From Bacteroidales bacterium (GTDB taxonomy: Bacteria; Bacteroidota; Bacteroidia; Bacteroidales; Lentimicrobiaceae): a stretch of 64,000 nucleotides of DNA. This document shows, one piece after another, positions 24,817 to 32,933 of this stretch. Below the pieces are notes generated by a model. It worked only from the letters and a program-made list of their open reading frames with translations. It made no database searches and was not told the origin of the DNA. The number at the start of each line of letters is the position of its first letter. Position 1 is the stretch's first letter. Position numbers and translations under genes: made by a program. The DNA lies in contig JAEUTG010000014.1 in NCBI GenBank assembly GCA_016788045.1, forward strand, positions 1-64,000, written 5' to 3'.

Positions 24817-25336
24817 TGCCACAAAGGCGCTAAGACACAAAGTTTCACTAAATTTATTAATTCACTATATCAAGGGTGCTTAACGAATAAATCGTTTAAT
24901 ACCATCCTTAATTAATGGAACATTGAAGTTAATCAGATACCCCAACCTTTTATTGGTTAATTTTAAATGACTGAGTATCTGGGCCGTCCAAACAGGATTT
25001 ATAGTTTCAACGGCTTTGAGTTCACAAATTACAAGATTATTAACCAGAATATCCAATCGTAATCCTTCTTCAAAAACGAGTCCGTCAAAGACAATGGGAA
25101 TATTCACCTGACGCTTTACATCAAAACCCGATTTTTCAAGCGCGTGTGACAGGCAGGTTTCATATACTTTCTCAAGTAGTCCGGGACCTAATTCTGAATG
25201 CACCTTATATGCAGCCTCAACCAAAGCCTTTCCAATTCTTTCCTCCTCAAACGTAAGATCACGATAATTCTTCATATCAGGTTCAGATTATTGACTAAAA
25301 ACTTTGTGTATCCTTGAGGCTTTGAGTCTTTGTGGC
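24817..25336 (-). mobile_element. Arm-bounded cassette B (GxxExxY gene between inverted arms)
   Basis: Fills the gap between the dehydrogenase start (24802) and the carboxylase alpha stop (25339). Left arm 24817-24851 and right arm about 25292-25336 are inverted copies: outer TGCCACAAAG/CTTTGTGGCA is exact (10 bp) and inner ACACAAAGTTT/AAACTTTGTGT is exact (11 bp). The arm has an irregular octamer rhythm (CACAAAG). The right arm ends 2 bp before the neighbouring stop codon. Element status is inferred. Confidence 0.5.
24880..25275 (-). CDS. GxxExxY protein
   Basis: A 131-aa member of the GxxExxY family, named for the motif seen here as ELGPGLLEKVYETCL. The fold is PD-(D/E)XK-like: the acidic/lysine residues fall in EEGLRLDILVNNLVICELKAVE, which reads as the D...E-x-K core of that nuclease superfamily (motif split here for length: LRLDILVNN and VICELKAVE). 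A nuclease or nucleic-acid-binding role is therefore possible but not shown for the family. It sits between the acyl-CoA dehydrogenase and carboxylase alpha genes and is enclosed by inverted arms, like the four-helix genes nearby. Confidence 0.88.
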   Translation of the reverse strand: MKNYRDLTFEEERIGKALVEAAYKVHSELGPGLLEKVYETCLSHALEKSGFDVKRQVNIPIVFDGLVFEEGLRLDILVNNLVICELKAVETINPVWTAQILSHLKLTNKRLGYLINFNVPLIKDGIKRFIR

Positions 25337-25338
25337 AG

Positions 25339-27327
25339 TTATATCTTCCCGAGATGCACCAGCTGTGCACTGCCGTCGACCATGTCGCCTTGTTTTACGA
25401 GTAGTTTTTCTACTTTGCCGTCCTGAGGGCAGAGGATGTTGTTCTCCATTTTCATCGCTTCGACCACCAGCAACACCTGTCCTTTGGTTACGCTTTCTCC
25501 TTCTGAAACATTGATTTTTATGACTTTACCGGGCATAGGTGAAACAATATTCCCGGGGTCATTGTTCAGGCTGCCATTGCCGGAGAAAACATCTTTTGCA
25601 GGCCCCGCCATATCGGGTCGTCTGACCGCGAAATCAAATCCCCGAAAGTTAACGATGAACCGGCCATTATGATCGGCACCAATGAAAACCCGGTGTTTTT
25701 CACCGTTCAGATGCAGACAGAAGTGCTTACCCGAATCTTCCAGCCGGGCATCGTATTCATTGTCCGAAAGCTGAAGAATGAAATGAGTTCCTTTCTGGCG
25801 GATAATTTTCGCTTTAGCACGGTGTCCATCAAGCTCAATCACCGGCTCGGGCAAATGCCGCCAGTAGCCGATGGTATGCCAGATATTTTCAGCCTCAGCA
25901 GATTTTTGTTGCAGACTGAACAGAAGGGCTGCCAGCAGCGGTAACTGCTGATTGAGGCTGGCTTTCAGTTCGGAGGTAAAATCTGTCAGTTCCTTAAGAT
26001 GGTTATCGATGTATCGGGTGGTGATGGTGTTTCCTGTAAAGGCCGGATGGTGCATGATTCCGTTCAGGAAGGAAATATTGGTATGAATGCCTTGCACCAC
26101 GAAGTTTTCCAGGGCTCCGTTCATGCGCAGCCGGGCCTCTTCACGGTGGTTCCCCCAGGCAATCAGCTTCGCGATCATCGGATCGAAGAAGGAATAAATT
26201 TCACCTTCTCCCTCAATTTGCATACTATCAACGCGAATGCCCTCCCCGCCCGGTTCGTGATAGAGGCTGATATGACCCGGTGAAGGCATAAAGTTATTGA
26301 AAGGGTCTTCAGCGTATATGCGGCATTCGATGGCATGACCGGTTTGTTTCAGATTTTCCTGTTTCAGCCGGAGCGGTTCACCCGCCGCGATGTGCAGCTG
26401 TTCTTCCACCAGATCAATACCGGTGGTCATTTCCGTTACCGGATGCTCCACCTGAATGCGGGTATTCATTTCGAGAAAGTAGTAATTGAGTTCGCTGTCC
26501 ACAAGAAACTCGATGGTACCGGCACTGTAATAGCCAATAGAAGATGCCAGTGAAACGGCCGAAGCACACATTCCGGCCCGCACTTCGGGGGTGAGGGTAG
26601 GAGAAGGGGCTTCTTCCACAATTTTTTGATGCCGCCGCTGGGCCGAACATTCCCGCTCGAACAGATGCACCATGTTGCCGTGTTTGTCGCCGAGTACCTG
26701 CACTTCGATGTGGCGCGGATTTTCGACAAAGGTTTCGATGTAGATGGTGCTGTCGCCGAAATAATTGAGCGCTTCACGCGAAGTTGTCTCAAGAGCAGCT
26801 GCGAGTTCGTTTTCCGAACGCACAATCCGCATGCCCTTGCCGCCACCTCCCGCTGCTGCTTTGATCAGCATGGGGAATCCAACTGTACCGTGATGTTTCA
26901 TCAACTCCTCCGGCGAGCCGGTTACACCCGTGGTGATAGGCACACCAAGTTTAACGGCTACCTCCCGGGCAGCTATTTTATTGCCCATGGCCCGCACCGA
27001 AGCTGCCGATGGCCCCACAAACGCAATCCCTTCGTGCTCGCAGGCTTCCGAAAACAGTGGGTTTTCCGACAAAAAACCATACCCCGGATGAATGGCATCA
27101 GCCCCGGTTTTTTTCGCTGCAGCGATGATGGCCTCAATGTTCAGATAGGTTTCGGCCAGCGTTTCTCCCGGCAGCAGTACCGATTCGTCAGCACTCAGAA
27201 CATGCCCCGAACAGGCATCATACTTTGAATAGACAGCAGCAGTGCTTATGCCCATTTTTTTAGCAGTACGCTCTATTCTTAAGGCGATTTCACCTCTGTT
27301 GGCTATTAGAAGTTTTGTAATTTTCAT
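25339..27327 (-). CDS. Methylcrotonyl-CoA carboxylase-type alpha subunit (biotin carboxylase plus biotin carrier)
   Basis: Carries out ATP- and bicarbonate-dependent carboxylation of its own biotin. The 662-aa protein has a biotin carboxylase N-domain (ITKLLIANRGEIALR), ATP-grasp domain with AAAGGGGKGMRIV (near 160), catalytic core RDCSA-type region ERECSAQRRHQK and EMNTRIQVEHPVTE. A C-terminal biotinyl domain has VVEAMKMEN with the biotin Lys at about 626. Size and layout match MccA rather than the shorter stand-alone AccC. Its beta subunit is at 29118-30839 on the same strand, separated by a hydratase and two cassette genes. With the lyase and hydratase, a 3-methylcrotonyl-CoA substrate is likely; a propionyl/acetyl-CoA role is the alternative. 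Confidence 0.9.
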   Translation of the reverse strand: MKITKLLIANRGEIALRIERTAKKMGISTAAVYSKYDACSGHVLSADESVLLPGETLAETYLNIEAIIAAAKKTGADAIHPGYGFLSENPLFSEACEHEGIAFVGPSAASVRAMGNKIAAREVAVKLGVPITTGVTGSPEELMKHHGTVGFPMLIKAAAGGGGKGMRIVRSENELAAALETTSREALNYFGDSTIYIETFVENPRHIEVQVLGDKHGNMVHLFERECSAQRRHQKIVEEAPSPTLTPEVRAGMCASAVSLASSIGYYSAGTIEFLVDSELNYYFLEMNTRIQVEHPVTEMTTGIDLVEEQLHIAAGEPLRLKQENLKQTGHAIECRIYAEDPFNNFMPSPGHISLYHEPGGEGIRVDSMQIEGEGEIYSFFDPMIAKLIAWGNHREEARLRMNGALENFVVQGIHTNISFLNGIMHHPAFTGNTITTRYIDNHLKELTDFTSELKASLNQQLPLLAALLFSLQQKSAEAENIWHTIGYWRHLPEPVIELDGHRAKAKIIRQKGTHFILQLSDNEYDARLEDSGKHFCLHLNGEKHRVFIGADHNGRFIVNFRGFDFAVRRPDMAGPAKDVFSGNGSLNNDPGNIVSPMPGKVIKINVSEGESVTKGQVLLVVEAMKMENNILCPQDGKVEKLLVKQGDMVDGSAQLVHLGKI

Positions 27328-27340
27328 TTTCAGAAAGTTA

Positions 27341-27812
27341 AATTTCTAATTTCTAATTTATAATTTCTAAAAAACTCAATCGATATGAGTATTATGATTG
27401 ATTGCATTGAAGATCAGATTTAATTCATGTGCTTCTTGTTGCAAGTTCTCAACTTCGTTTGTTTTTTCCGGAATCGCGGTTTTTATCATCCTCAAAAAAA
27501 AGCCTGCTTCTTTTGATTCTTTTCTGCAGATTCTTATCTTATGTTTGAAATCCTTTTTACTTTCAGCATTATCTGCTTCCGAATAATTGGCTCCAATACT
27601 GGTACCAGACTTTATCAATTGATTAATCAGCGGAACAGTAATCACTGTTTTGGGTAACGAATGACATAATTTGATAATATTCTCCCCGAAAGCAGCTGTC
27701 CGCTCAAGTAAATAATATTTTGATTTCATAATTACACGCTTTACTTTGTTCAAAAGTTAAATCAATATATCCTCGAACTACATTAGACATTAGACATTAG
27801 ATATTAGAAATT
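27341..27812 (-). mobile_element. Arm-bounded cassette C (four-helix-bundle gene between inverted heptamer arms)
   Basis: Left arm 27341-27370 is TTTCTAA-type heptamers (four copies). Right arm 27781-27812 is (on the plus strand) CATTAGA-type heptamers ending TTAGAAATT, an inverted counterpart. AATTTCTAAT and ATTAGAAATT pair exactly. The right arm runs through the last codons and stop codon (AATTTCTAA on the minus strand) of the hydratase gene. Element status is inferred. Confidence 0.48.
27376..27729 (-). CDS. Four-helix-bundle protein (second subfamily)
   Basis: A 117-aa helical protein of the four-helix-bundle/S23-type family, taken from ATG 27729; an upstream TTG at 27753 is less likely. 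Signature: LLERTAAFGENIIKLCHSLP and LINQLIKSGTSIGANYSEAD, the equivalent of the RRSSRSV...N.AE segment in its relatives at 22930 and 28660, but clearly a different branch. It fills the gap between carboxylase alpha and the hydratase and is the cargo of cassette C. Molecular function unknown. Confidence 0.87.
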   Translation of the reverse strand: MKSKYYLLERTAAFGENIIKLCHSLPKTVITVPLINQLIKSGTSIGANYSEADNAESKKDFKHKIRICRKESKEAGFFLRMIKTAIPEKTNEVENLQQEAHELNLIFNAINHNTHID

Positions 27813-28595
27813 CCATTTAGGTTTTCGTTTTTCCAGGAAGGCAGCCATCCCCTCCTGTCCTTCTTCGCTGGCGCGGATTTCGGCGATCATCTGAGCGGTA
27901 TAGCTGAGGGCTTCCTGAAGGGTGATTTTGTTGGATACCTGATCGATGAGGGTTTTGCATTGGGTCATGGCTTTGGGGCCGCTGCTCATCAGCAGGGCAA
28001 TAAGGTCGGCAAGGTAGCCGTCGAGCTCACCGGCAGGGAGCGATTTGTTAACCAACCTGAAATGGGCAGCTTCCTTTCCGTTGATGCGCCGGCCGGTAAG
28101 CATCAGCTCTCTGGCGCCGTATTCGCCCACGCGTTTGATTACATAGGGAGAAATGCAGGCAGGCACAATGCCGATTTTCACTTCGGAAAGCGAAAAAACC
28201 GTTTCGTCATCGCAAATGGCCATATCGCAGGCCGACAGCAGCCCGTTGGCTCCCCCGATGGCTGCGCCATGCACTACGGCGATGGTAGTTTTCGGGCAAT
28301 TGTAAATGGTGTAAAAACAATCCGAAAGCTGCAGGCTCTCCTTGTAGTTTTGCTCGTAGCTGTAGGTTGCCACATCGCGCATCCAGTTGAGGTCGGCCCC
28401 GGCGCAGAAGGATTTCCCCCTGCCGCGCAGCACAACCACACGAACCTCTTCAAGGGAGGAAACTTCGTTAAAAGCTTTGATCAGTTCGCTGATCATCACT
28501 TCGTTGAAGGCATTGCGGATGTCAGGGCGATTCAGCCAGATGGTTGCTAATTGATTCGTGATTTGAATTTCTAAGGTGGTGAAAGATGTTTTCAT
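27804..28595 (-). CDS. Enoyl-CoA hydratase, probably methylglutaconyl-CoA hydratase
   Basis: Crotonase-fold enzyme (263 aa) that hydrates an enoyl-CoA. Between carboxylase subunits and with an HMG-CoA lyase nearby, the natural substrate is 3-methylglutaconyl-CoA, giving HMG-CoA. Family motifs: LNRPDIRNAFNEVMISEL at the N-terminus, the oxyanion hole GRGKSFCAGADLNWM (near 60) and AIGGANGLLSACDMAI (near 110), and a Glu-containing LSEVKIGIVPACISPYV segment. The last codons and stop lie inside the right arm of cassette C. Substrate is inferred from context. Confidence 0.88.
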   Translation of the reverse strand: MKTSFTTLEIQITNQLATIWLNRPDIRNAFNEVMISELIKAFNEVSSLEEVRVVVLRGRGKSFCAGADLNWMRDVATYSYEQNYKESLQLSDCFYTIYNCPKTTIAVVHGAAIGGANGLLSACDMAICDDETVFSLSEVKIGIVPACISPYVIKRVGEYGARELMLTGRRINGKEAAHFRLVNKSLPAGELDGYLADLIALLMSSGPKAMTQCKTLIDQVSNKITLQEALSYTAQMIAEIRASEEGQEGMAAFLEKRKPKWNF

Positions 28596-28609
28596 GATTG
28601 GTTTTGTTT

Positions 28610-29115
28610 GAAGTCAGAAGTCAGAAGTCGGATGTCAGATGTCAGATCAGGAATGTTTGTTAGCTTTTCCATACTTCGTGAAGTTTCCAGATTTTTCCTC
28701 CCAGGTTATCGTATGCACTGAATAATTCTTCATAATCAGCAGATTGAAGGTAATCACAATCTTTTGAAAACTTCAGCCACGATTTGGTCTCTTCAAGTGA
28801 GCCAAGTGAGTCTACAAGGTGTTTTTTAAACTGAAGTGGGAATATCCTTTTACCCCATCCTTCAGCAATATTTGCTGCAACAGAACGGGATGACCTGCGG
28901 ATTTGATCTGTTAAAGAATAGCGTTCCTCAACAGGAAATATCTTGGTTAGAACGAATATTTTCATCGCCAGATTATGGCTTGATTGATAAACTTCCAAAT
29001 CTGAAAAAGTTTTAATTGGCGCTTTTTCTGGCATAATAATCTGTTTCAGTGATAATAATCTGAATTATCTGAATAACCATCCAATCCGACCTCCGACCTC
29101 TGACCTCCGACTTCC
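28610..29115 (-). mobile_element. Arm-bounded cassette D (four-helix-bundle gene between inverted heptamer arms)
   Basis: Left arm 28610-28648 consists of GAAGTCA/GATGTCA heptamers. Right arm 29084-29115 is its inverted counterpart (GAAGTCG/GAGGTCG heptamers on the minus strand). About 24 of 31 positions agree when aligned in register, and the 7-bp period is the same. The right arm ends 2 bp before the carboxylase beta stop codon; the left begins 14 bp from the hydratase start codon. Element status is inferred. Confidence 0.5.
28660..29034 (-). CDS. Four-helix-bundle protein (S23/23S rRNA intervening-sequence type)
   Basis: A 124-aa relative of the protein at 22930. It has FSDLEVYQSSHNLAMKIFVL at the start and LTDQIRRSSRSVAANIAEGW in the second helix, which is nearly identical to the other copy's signature. 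The remaining helices are less alike, so the two genes are not a recent duplication. It fills the gap between the hydratase and carboxylase beta genes and is the cargo of cassette D. Molecular function unknown; RNA or DNA binding is possible from the basic second helix. Confidence 0.88.
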   Translation of the reverse strand: MPEKAPIKTFSDLEVYQSSHNLAMKIFVLTKIFPVEERYSLTDQIRRSSRSVAANIAEGWGKRIFPLQFKKHLVDSLGSLEETKSWLKFSKDCDYLQSADYEELFSAYDNLGGKIWKLHEVWKS

Positions 29116-29117
29116 GG

Positions 29118-30839
29118 TTACATTCTGAACACCCCGTACTTCGTCTCCTCCCATAGTTTATTCATCGAGGCGGAAATCCCCATGGCGATGATTTTGCGGG
29201 TATCCACAGGGTCGATGATGCCGTCGTCCCACAGGCGGGCGGTGCTGTAGTAGGCTGAGCCTTCTTCCTCGTACTTTTTGAGGATGGACTGCCGCAGGGC
29301 TTCGCGTTCGCTGTCGGGCAGGGTTTTGCCTTTGGCTTTGAGCTGTTCTTCCTTCACGGTGATGAGTACGCCGGCAGCCTGCTCGCCTCCCATGACCGAA
29401 ATTTTGGCATTGGGCCACATAAACAACAAGCGGGGCTCGTAGGCCCGGCCAGCCATGGCATAGTTACCGGCGCCGAACGAACCTCCGAATAACACGGTAA
29501 ACTTGGGTACGCGGGCATTGGCAACAGCATGCACCAGTTTGGCACCATCGCGGGCGATGCCCCGGCGTTCGTATTCTTTACCTACGATAAAGCCGGTAAT
29601 GTTCTGCAAAAAGAGGATGGGCACCTTGCGCGAAGTGCACAGTTCGATAAAGTGGGCGCCTTTGAGCGCGGTTTCACCAAACAACACGCCGTTGTTGGCC
29701 AGGATGCCGACCGGGAATCCCATAATGTGGGCGAATCCGGTGGTGAGGGTAGGGGCGTAGCGTGCCTTGAATTCATGAAAACGGCTGCCGTCAACAATGC
29801 GGGCGATGATTTCTTTCGAGTCGACCGGTTTGCGCAGATCAGTGGGGGCAATGCCGTAGAGCTCTTCAGGATTGTAGTAGGGCTCTTCAATGGGTTGAAG
29901 GTCGAGCGGCTGCCGGGCGGCGGGTTTCAGGGTGCGGAAGATGTCGCGGCAGATCTGAATGGCATGTTCATCGTTTTCAGCCATATGGTCGGCAACGCCT
30001 GAAATGCTGGTGTGCACATCGGCACCGCCCAGTTCTTCGGCGGTGACTTCTTCGCCGGTGGCAGCTTTTACCAATGGAGGTCCGCCAATAAATATCGTTC
30101 CCTGATTGCGCACGATGATGGTTTCGTCGCTCATAGCAGGCACATAGGCACCACCGGCTGTGCAACTGCCCATCACGATCGCAATCTGTGGGATTCCTTC
30201 GGCCGACATGCGCGCCTGGTTAAAAAAGAAGCGCCCGAAGTCATACTTATCCGGAAAAACTTTTGCCTGTTCGGGCAGAAAAACGCCACCCGAATCAACC
30301 ATATACACGCAGGGCAGGTGATTTTCCATGGCGATTTCCTGGGCGCGCACATGTTTTTTGATGGTTTCCTCTACGTAAGTGCCACCTTTTACTGTGGCAT
30401 CGTTGGCAACAATCATGGCTTCATGGCCGTGGATCACACCGATGCCGGTCACAATGCCTGCCGAAGGGAACTCATCGTTGTGGATGCCGTTGGCGGCCAT
30501 TACCGAAAGCTCGAGAAAGGGTGTGTTGGGGTCCAGCAGCAGGTCGATGCGTTCGCGGGCCAGCAGTTTGCCGCGCTCTTTGTGTTTTTGAACCGCCTGG
30601 GCTGAAGCGCCGTGGATGGTGTTGCTCATGCGTTGCCGAAACTCGCTCAGCAATTGGCGGTAGGCCAGCAGGTTGGCTTGAAATTCCGGAGAATCGGGGT
30701 CGATGTTGGATTGAATGCGGTACAAAGCCTTGATTTTTGGGTACAACAATAGGGCAGAAGCAAGGGTAAATATATAGATTTTCCTGAATATAAAAGGTGG
30801 TTGGCTATTTCTTGTTTTGGTTTGCTCTGTGTTACACAC
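29118..30839 (-). CDS. Methylcrotonyl-CoA carboxylase-type beta subunit (carboxyltransferase)
   Basis: Transfers the carboxyl group from biotin to the acyl-CoA. Family segments: [19 protein letters not shown] (MccB-type start), [51 protein letters not shown] and [13 protein letters not shown]. These agree best with MccB (usual length about 535 aa). The 573-aa frame carries about 38 extra N-terminal residues, of poor character, up to the only ATG (30839). Translation may instead begin at a TTG near 30749 or 30722. It is the first gene of the minus-strand cluster, followed by cassette D, hydratase, cassette C and the alpha subunit. Confidence 0.9.
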   Translation of the reverse strand: MCNTEQTKTRNSQPPFIFRKIYIFTLASALLLYPKIKALYRIQSNIDPDSPEFQANLLAYRQLLSEFRQRMSNTIHGASAQAVQKHKERGKLLARERIDLLLDPNTPFLELSVMAANGIHNDEFPSAGIVTGIGVIHGHEAMIVANDATVKGGTYVEETIKKHVRAQEIAMENHLPCVYMVDSGGVFLPEQAKVFPDKYDFGRFFFNQARMSAEGIPQIAIVMGSCTAGGAYVPAMSDETIIVRNQGTIFIGGPPLVKAATGEEVTAEELGGADVHTSISGVADHMAENDEHAIQICRDIFRTLKPAARQPLDLQPIEEPYYNPEELYGIAPTDLRKPVDSKEIIARIVDGSRFHEFKARYAPTLTTGFAHIMGFPVGILANNGVLFGETALKGAHFIELCTSRKVPILFLQNITGFIVGKEYERRGIARDGAKLVHAVANARVPKFTVLFGGSFGAGNYAMAGRAYEPRLLFMWPNAKISVMGGEQAAGVLITVKEEQLKAKGKTLPDSEREALRQSILKKYEEEGSAYYSTARLWDDGIIDPVDTRKIIAMGISASMNKLWEETKYGVFRM

Positions 30840-31028
30840 TTTAAAACAGACATTCAGGTCTAACCCTGTGCACTAAGCATACAGATTTAAAAGTTAAAGT
30901 CAGTTTTTTCATTTTTTGAATAGGGGTAAATGTTACGCTGATTGTCTTTATTTATAATCATTGTTTGTAATTTTCAAATAGAGATCAGAATTATTACCCA
31001 AGTATATTCATTTTAATAAACATTGCTT

Positions 31029-32591
31029 ATGAAATTTTTTAATCAATTGAATCTTACTATTGTTACATGTATAATAGCACTATTGAGTATAACAAGCCTG
31101 TTTGCGCTACCGATTCAAATTCCTCAGGATTTTCAAACGATTCAAGAGGGCATTGATGCAGCATCGGACGGTGATTCTGTTATTGTCGCCCCGGGCATGT
31201 GGTATGAGCATCTTATAATTGACGAAAAGAATATAGTGTTGGGTTCGTGGTTTTTAACAACCGGCGATACAGCATATATCCGGCAAACCATCCTGAATGG
31301 CAGCAATACTGGAAGGGTAATTTCTGTTTCAGGTATTTCGGGCCTGGCCAGGATCAGTGGATTTACGATTGAGGAAGGGCGATCTGTCGAAGGCGCTGCC
31401 ATTCGAATCCTAAACAGTCAATTGGTTGTAGATCATATAGATATTCTAAATAACACAGCTGAATGTGGCAGCAATCAATATGTGTATGGGGGTGGAATAT
31501 TCTGTTGGACTTCCACACTAAGCCTTAGTGATTTCACCTTCAATAATAACCGGGCGTTATGTTCAACACCGCCTGTGAATCCTGAAGGCGGAGCACTTTT
31601 TGCCGGTAACTCTGAACTTCATCTTATCAGGGGAAAGATTATTGACAATTACGCTTATCTTGGAGGAGGTATATGTTTATCGAATAACTGCAACGCATTT
31701 ATTCAACAGGTTGATTTTATTGCCAATGAAGCTCCCTGGCCGGGGGGAGGTATTTGTGCTTTTGGTGGAGAATTGAACATTACGGAATGCACTTTTCGTG
31801 AAAACAAAGGGGAAGGTATTTATTCACAGACTGAAGGCTCTCTTAATCTTGTAAACTGCCTTTTTACATCCAATGAAAGAGGTGCTGTCAGTATCTTTGA
31901 TCAGGTTCTGACCATCATCAATTCTACAATCGCCGAAAACGGACCCTATGATAATCTATTCATAAGTTGTCCGGAAGCGCGTATTTTTAACTCCATTATA
32001 TGGGGTGGAAGTGACACTGAAATTAACTTTTCAGGCCCTGGGAGTGATTTGTACCTGATTCATTCACTCATCAAAAACGGGACTTCCGGAATTTCAGGAA
32101 ATGCGGAGAAACATATCATCGGCCCTTTACTGTCGGAGAATCCCCTGTTTGCCGATGCGGTTGCATACAGTCTTTCCGACAACAGTCCCTGCATCGGTAC
32201 GGGGATCGACACAATCACTTCCTATCCCAATCTTGCTGCTCCCCTGTTTGATCTTGACCTGAATCCCCGCCCGAACCCGGCCGGATCATCACCCGATCTT
32301 GGGGCAAGGGAGCATGAACTGGGAAGCCCGGTTACCGGATTTACCTATCCGGAGTCGTTGAATTCAACCATTTCGGTTTATCAGACGGAACGGGGATTTT
32401 TCCGGATTACAGGGGCTGAACTGAATTCAGTTGCCGTTTTCAGTGTTACCGGCGAACTGGTATATTTCACTGACAACCTAAATACGGAACAGGAAGAGGT
32501 TGACCTAAGTGCCAGGCCTGGTGGTATCTATCTATTTAGTATGTTACTGAAAAACCATTGCAGGGTTGTGCGCAAGGTTGTTGCATTATGA
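31029..32591 (+). CDS. Secreted right-handed beta-helix protein with T9SS-type tail
   Basis: A 520-aa exported protein; ATG 31029 is preferred to the TTG two codons upstream. Signal peptide MKFFNQLNLTIVTCIIALLS, then a pectate-lyase-like parallel beta-helix entrance (FQTIQEGIDAASDGDSVIVA) and many Gly/Asn-rich coils (GGGIFCW, GGGICLSNNC, GGGICAFGG). A choice-of-anchor type region (SSPDLGAREHELG) precedes a sorting-domain-like tail (GELVYFTDNL, ARPGGIYLFSML). It may bind or cleave polysaccharide, but no catalytic residues can be assigned. It is divergent from the carboxylase beta gene; a metallo-hydrolase gene fragment follows in the opposite direction. Confidence 0.8.
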   Translation: MKFFNQLNLTIVTCIIALLSITSLFALPIQIPQDFQTIQEGIDAASDGDSVIVAPGMWYEHLIIDEKNIVLGSWFLTTGDTAYIRQTILNGSNTGRVISVSGISGLARISGFTIEEGRSVEGAAIRILNSQLVVDHIDILNNTAECGSNQYVYGGGIFCWTSTLSLSDFTFNNNRALCSTPPVNPEGGALFAGNSELHLIRGKIIDNYAYLGGGICLSNNCNAFIQQVDFIANEAPWPGGGICAFGGELNITECTFRENKGEGIYSQTEGSLNLVNCLFTSNERGAVSIFDQVLTIINSTIAENGPYDNLFISCPEARIFNSIIWGGSDTEINFSGPGSDLYLIHSLIKNGTSGISGNAEKHIIGPLLSENPLFADAVAYSLSDNSPCIGTGIDTITSYPNLAAPLFDLDLNPRPNPAGSSPDLGAREHELGSPVTGFTYPESLNSTISVYQTERGFFRITGAELNSVAVFSVTGELVYFTDNLNTEQEEVDLSARPGGIYLFSMLLKNHCRVVRKVVAL

Positions 32592-32623
32592 TTCAGGACC
32601 AGTCGAATTACATTTTTGATATT

Positions 32624-32820
32624 CATCACCTCACCCACTTTCATCCCCTTCTCCGTCCTCACCAGCGTGCAGCATTCGGTATAGAGGTCGTGCTCGAAAA
32701 AAAGGACATAGCCCTTGTCAACAACCTCTTCCAGGAAAAGTTCCTTTTCGTCCAGCGTAATCAGCGGGCGGGTGTTGTAGCTCTCATTACCCAAGGCAGG
32801 CAAGGGCAGGTGGGCTGGGG
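32624..32820 (-). pseudogene. Fragment of a metallo-beta-lactamase-fold gene (duplicate of the 3' end of the gene at 42421)
   Basis: About 197 bp match the last third of the intact gene at 42421-43260 with only scattered differences. The frame reads NTRPLITLDEKELFLEEV and YTECCTLVRTEKG, as in the intact protein, but there is no upstream portion, no metal-binding motif and a 1-2 base change near 32780. It is followed by the ATPase gene. A separate 56-bp sequence is also shared between the two loci (34388 and 42346). It is a decayed duplicate. Confidence 0.85.
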
Positions 32821-32933
32821 ATAGTTGCTGCTGAATGGCAGCAGGGGTGGTAAGAAAAAAGACAGGGGAATTCCAAACTTTTGTATATCTTTGTAACAGC
32901 CGTAACTGTTACGGGTGTAATAAAGCTGAAAAA

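Noticed and set aside
22930..29034. Diversity-generating retroelement (four-helix protein as Avd)
   Set aside because: No reverse transcriptase, template repeat or variable repeat was seen; only the protein fold is related.
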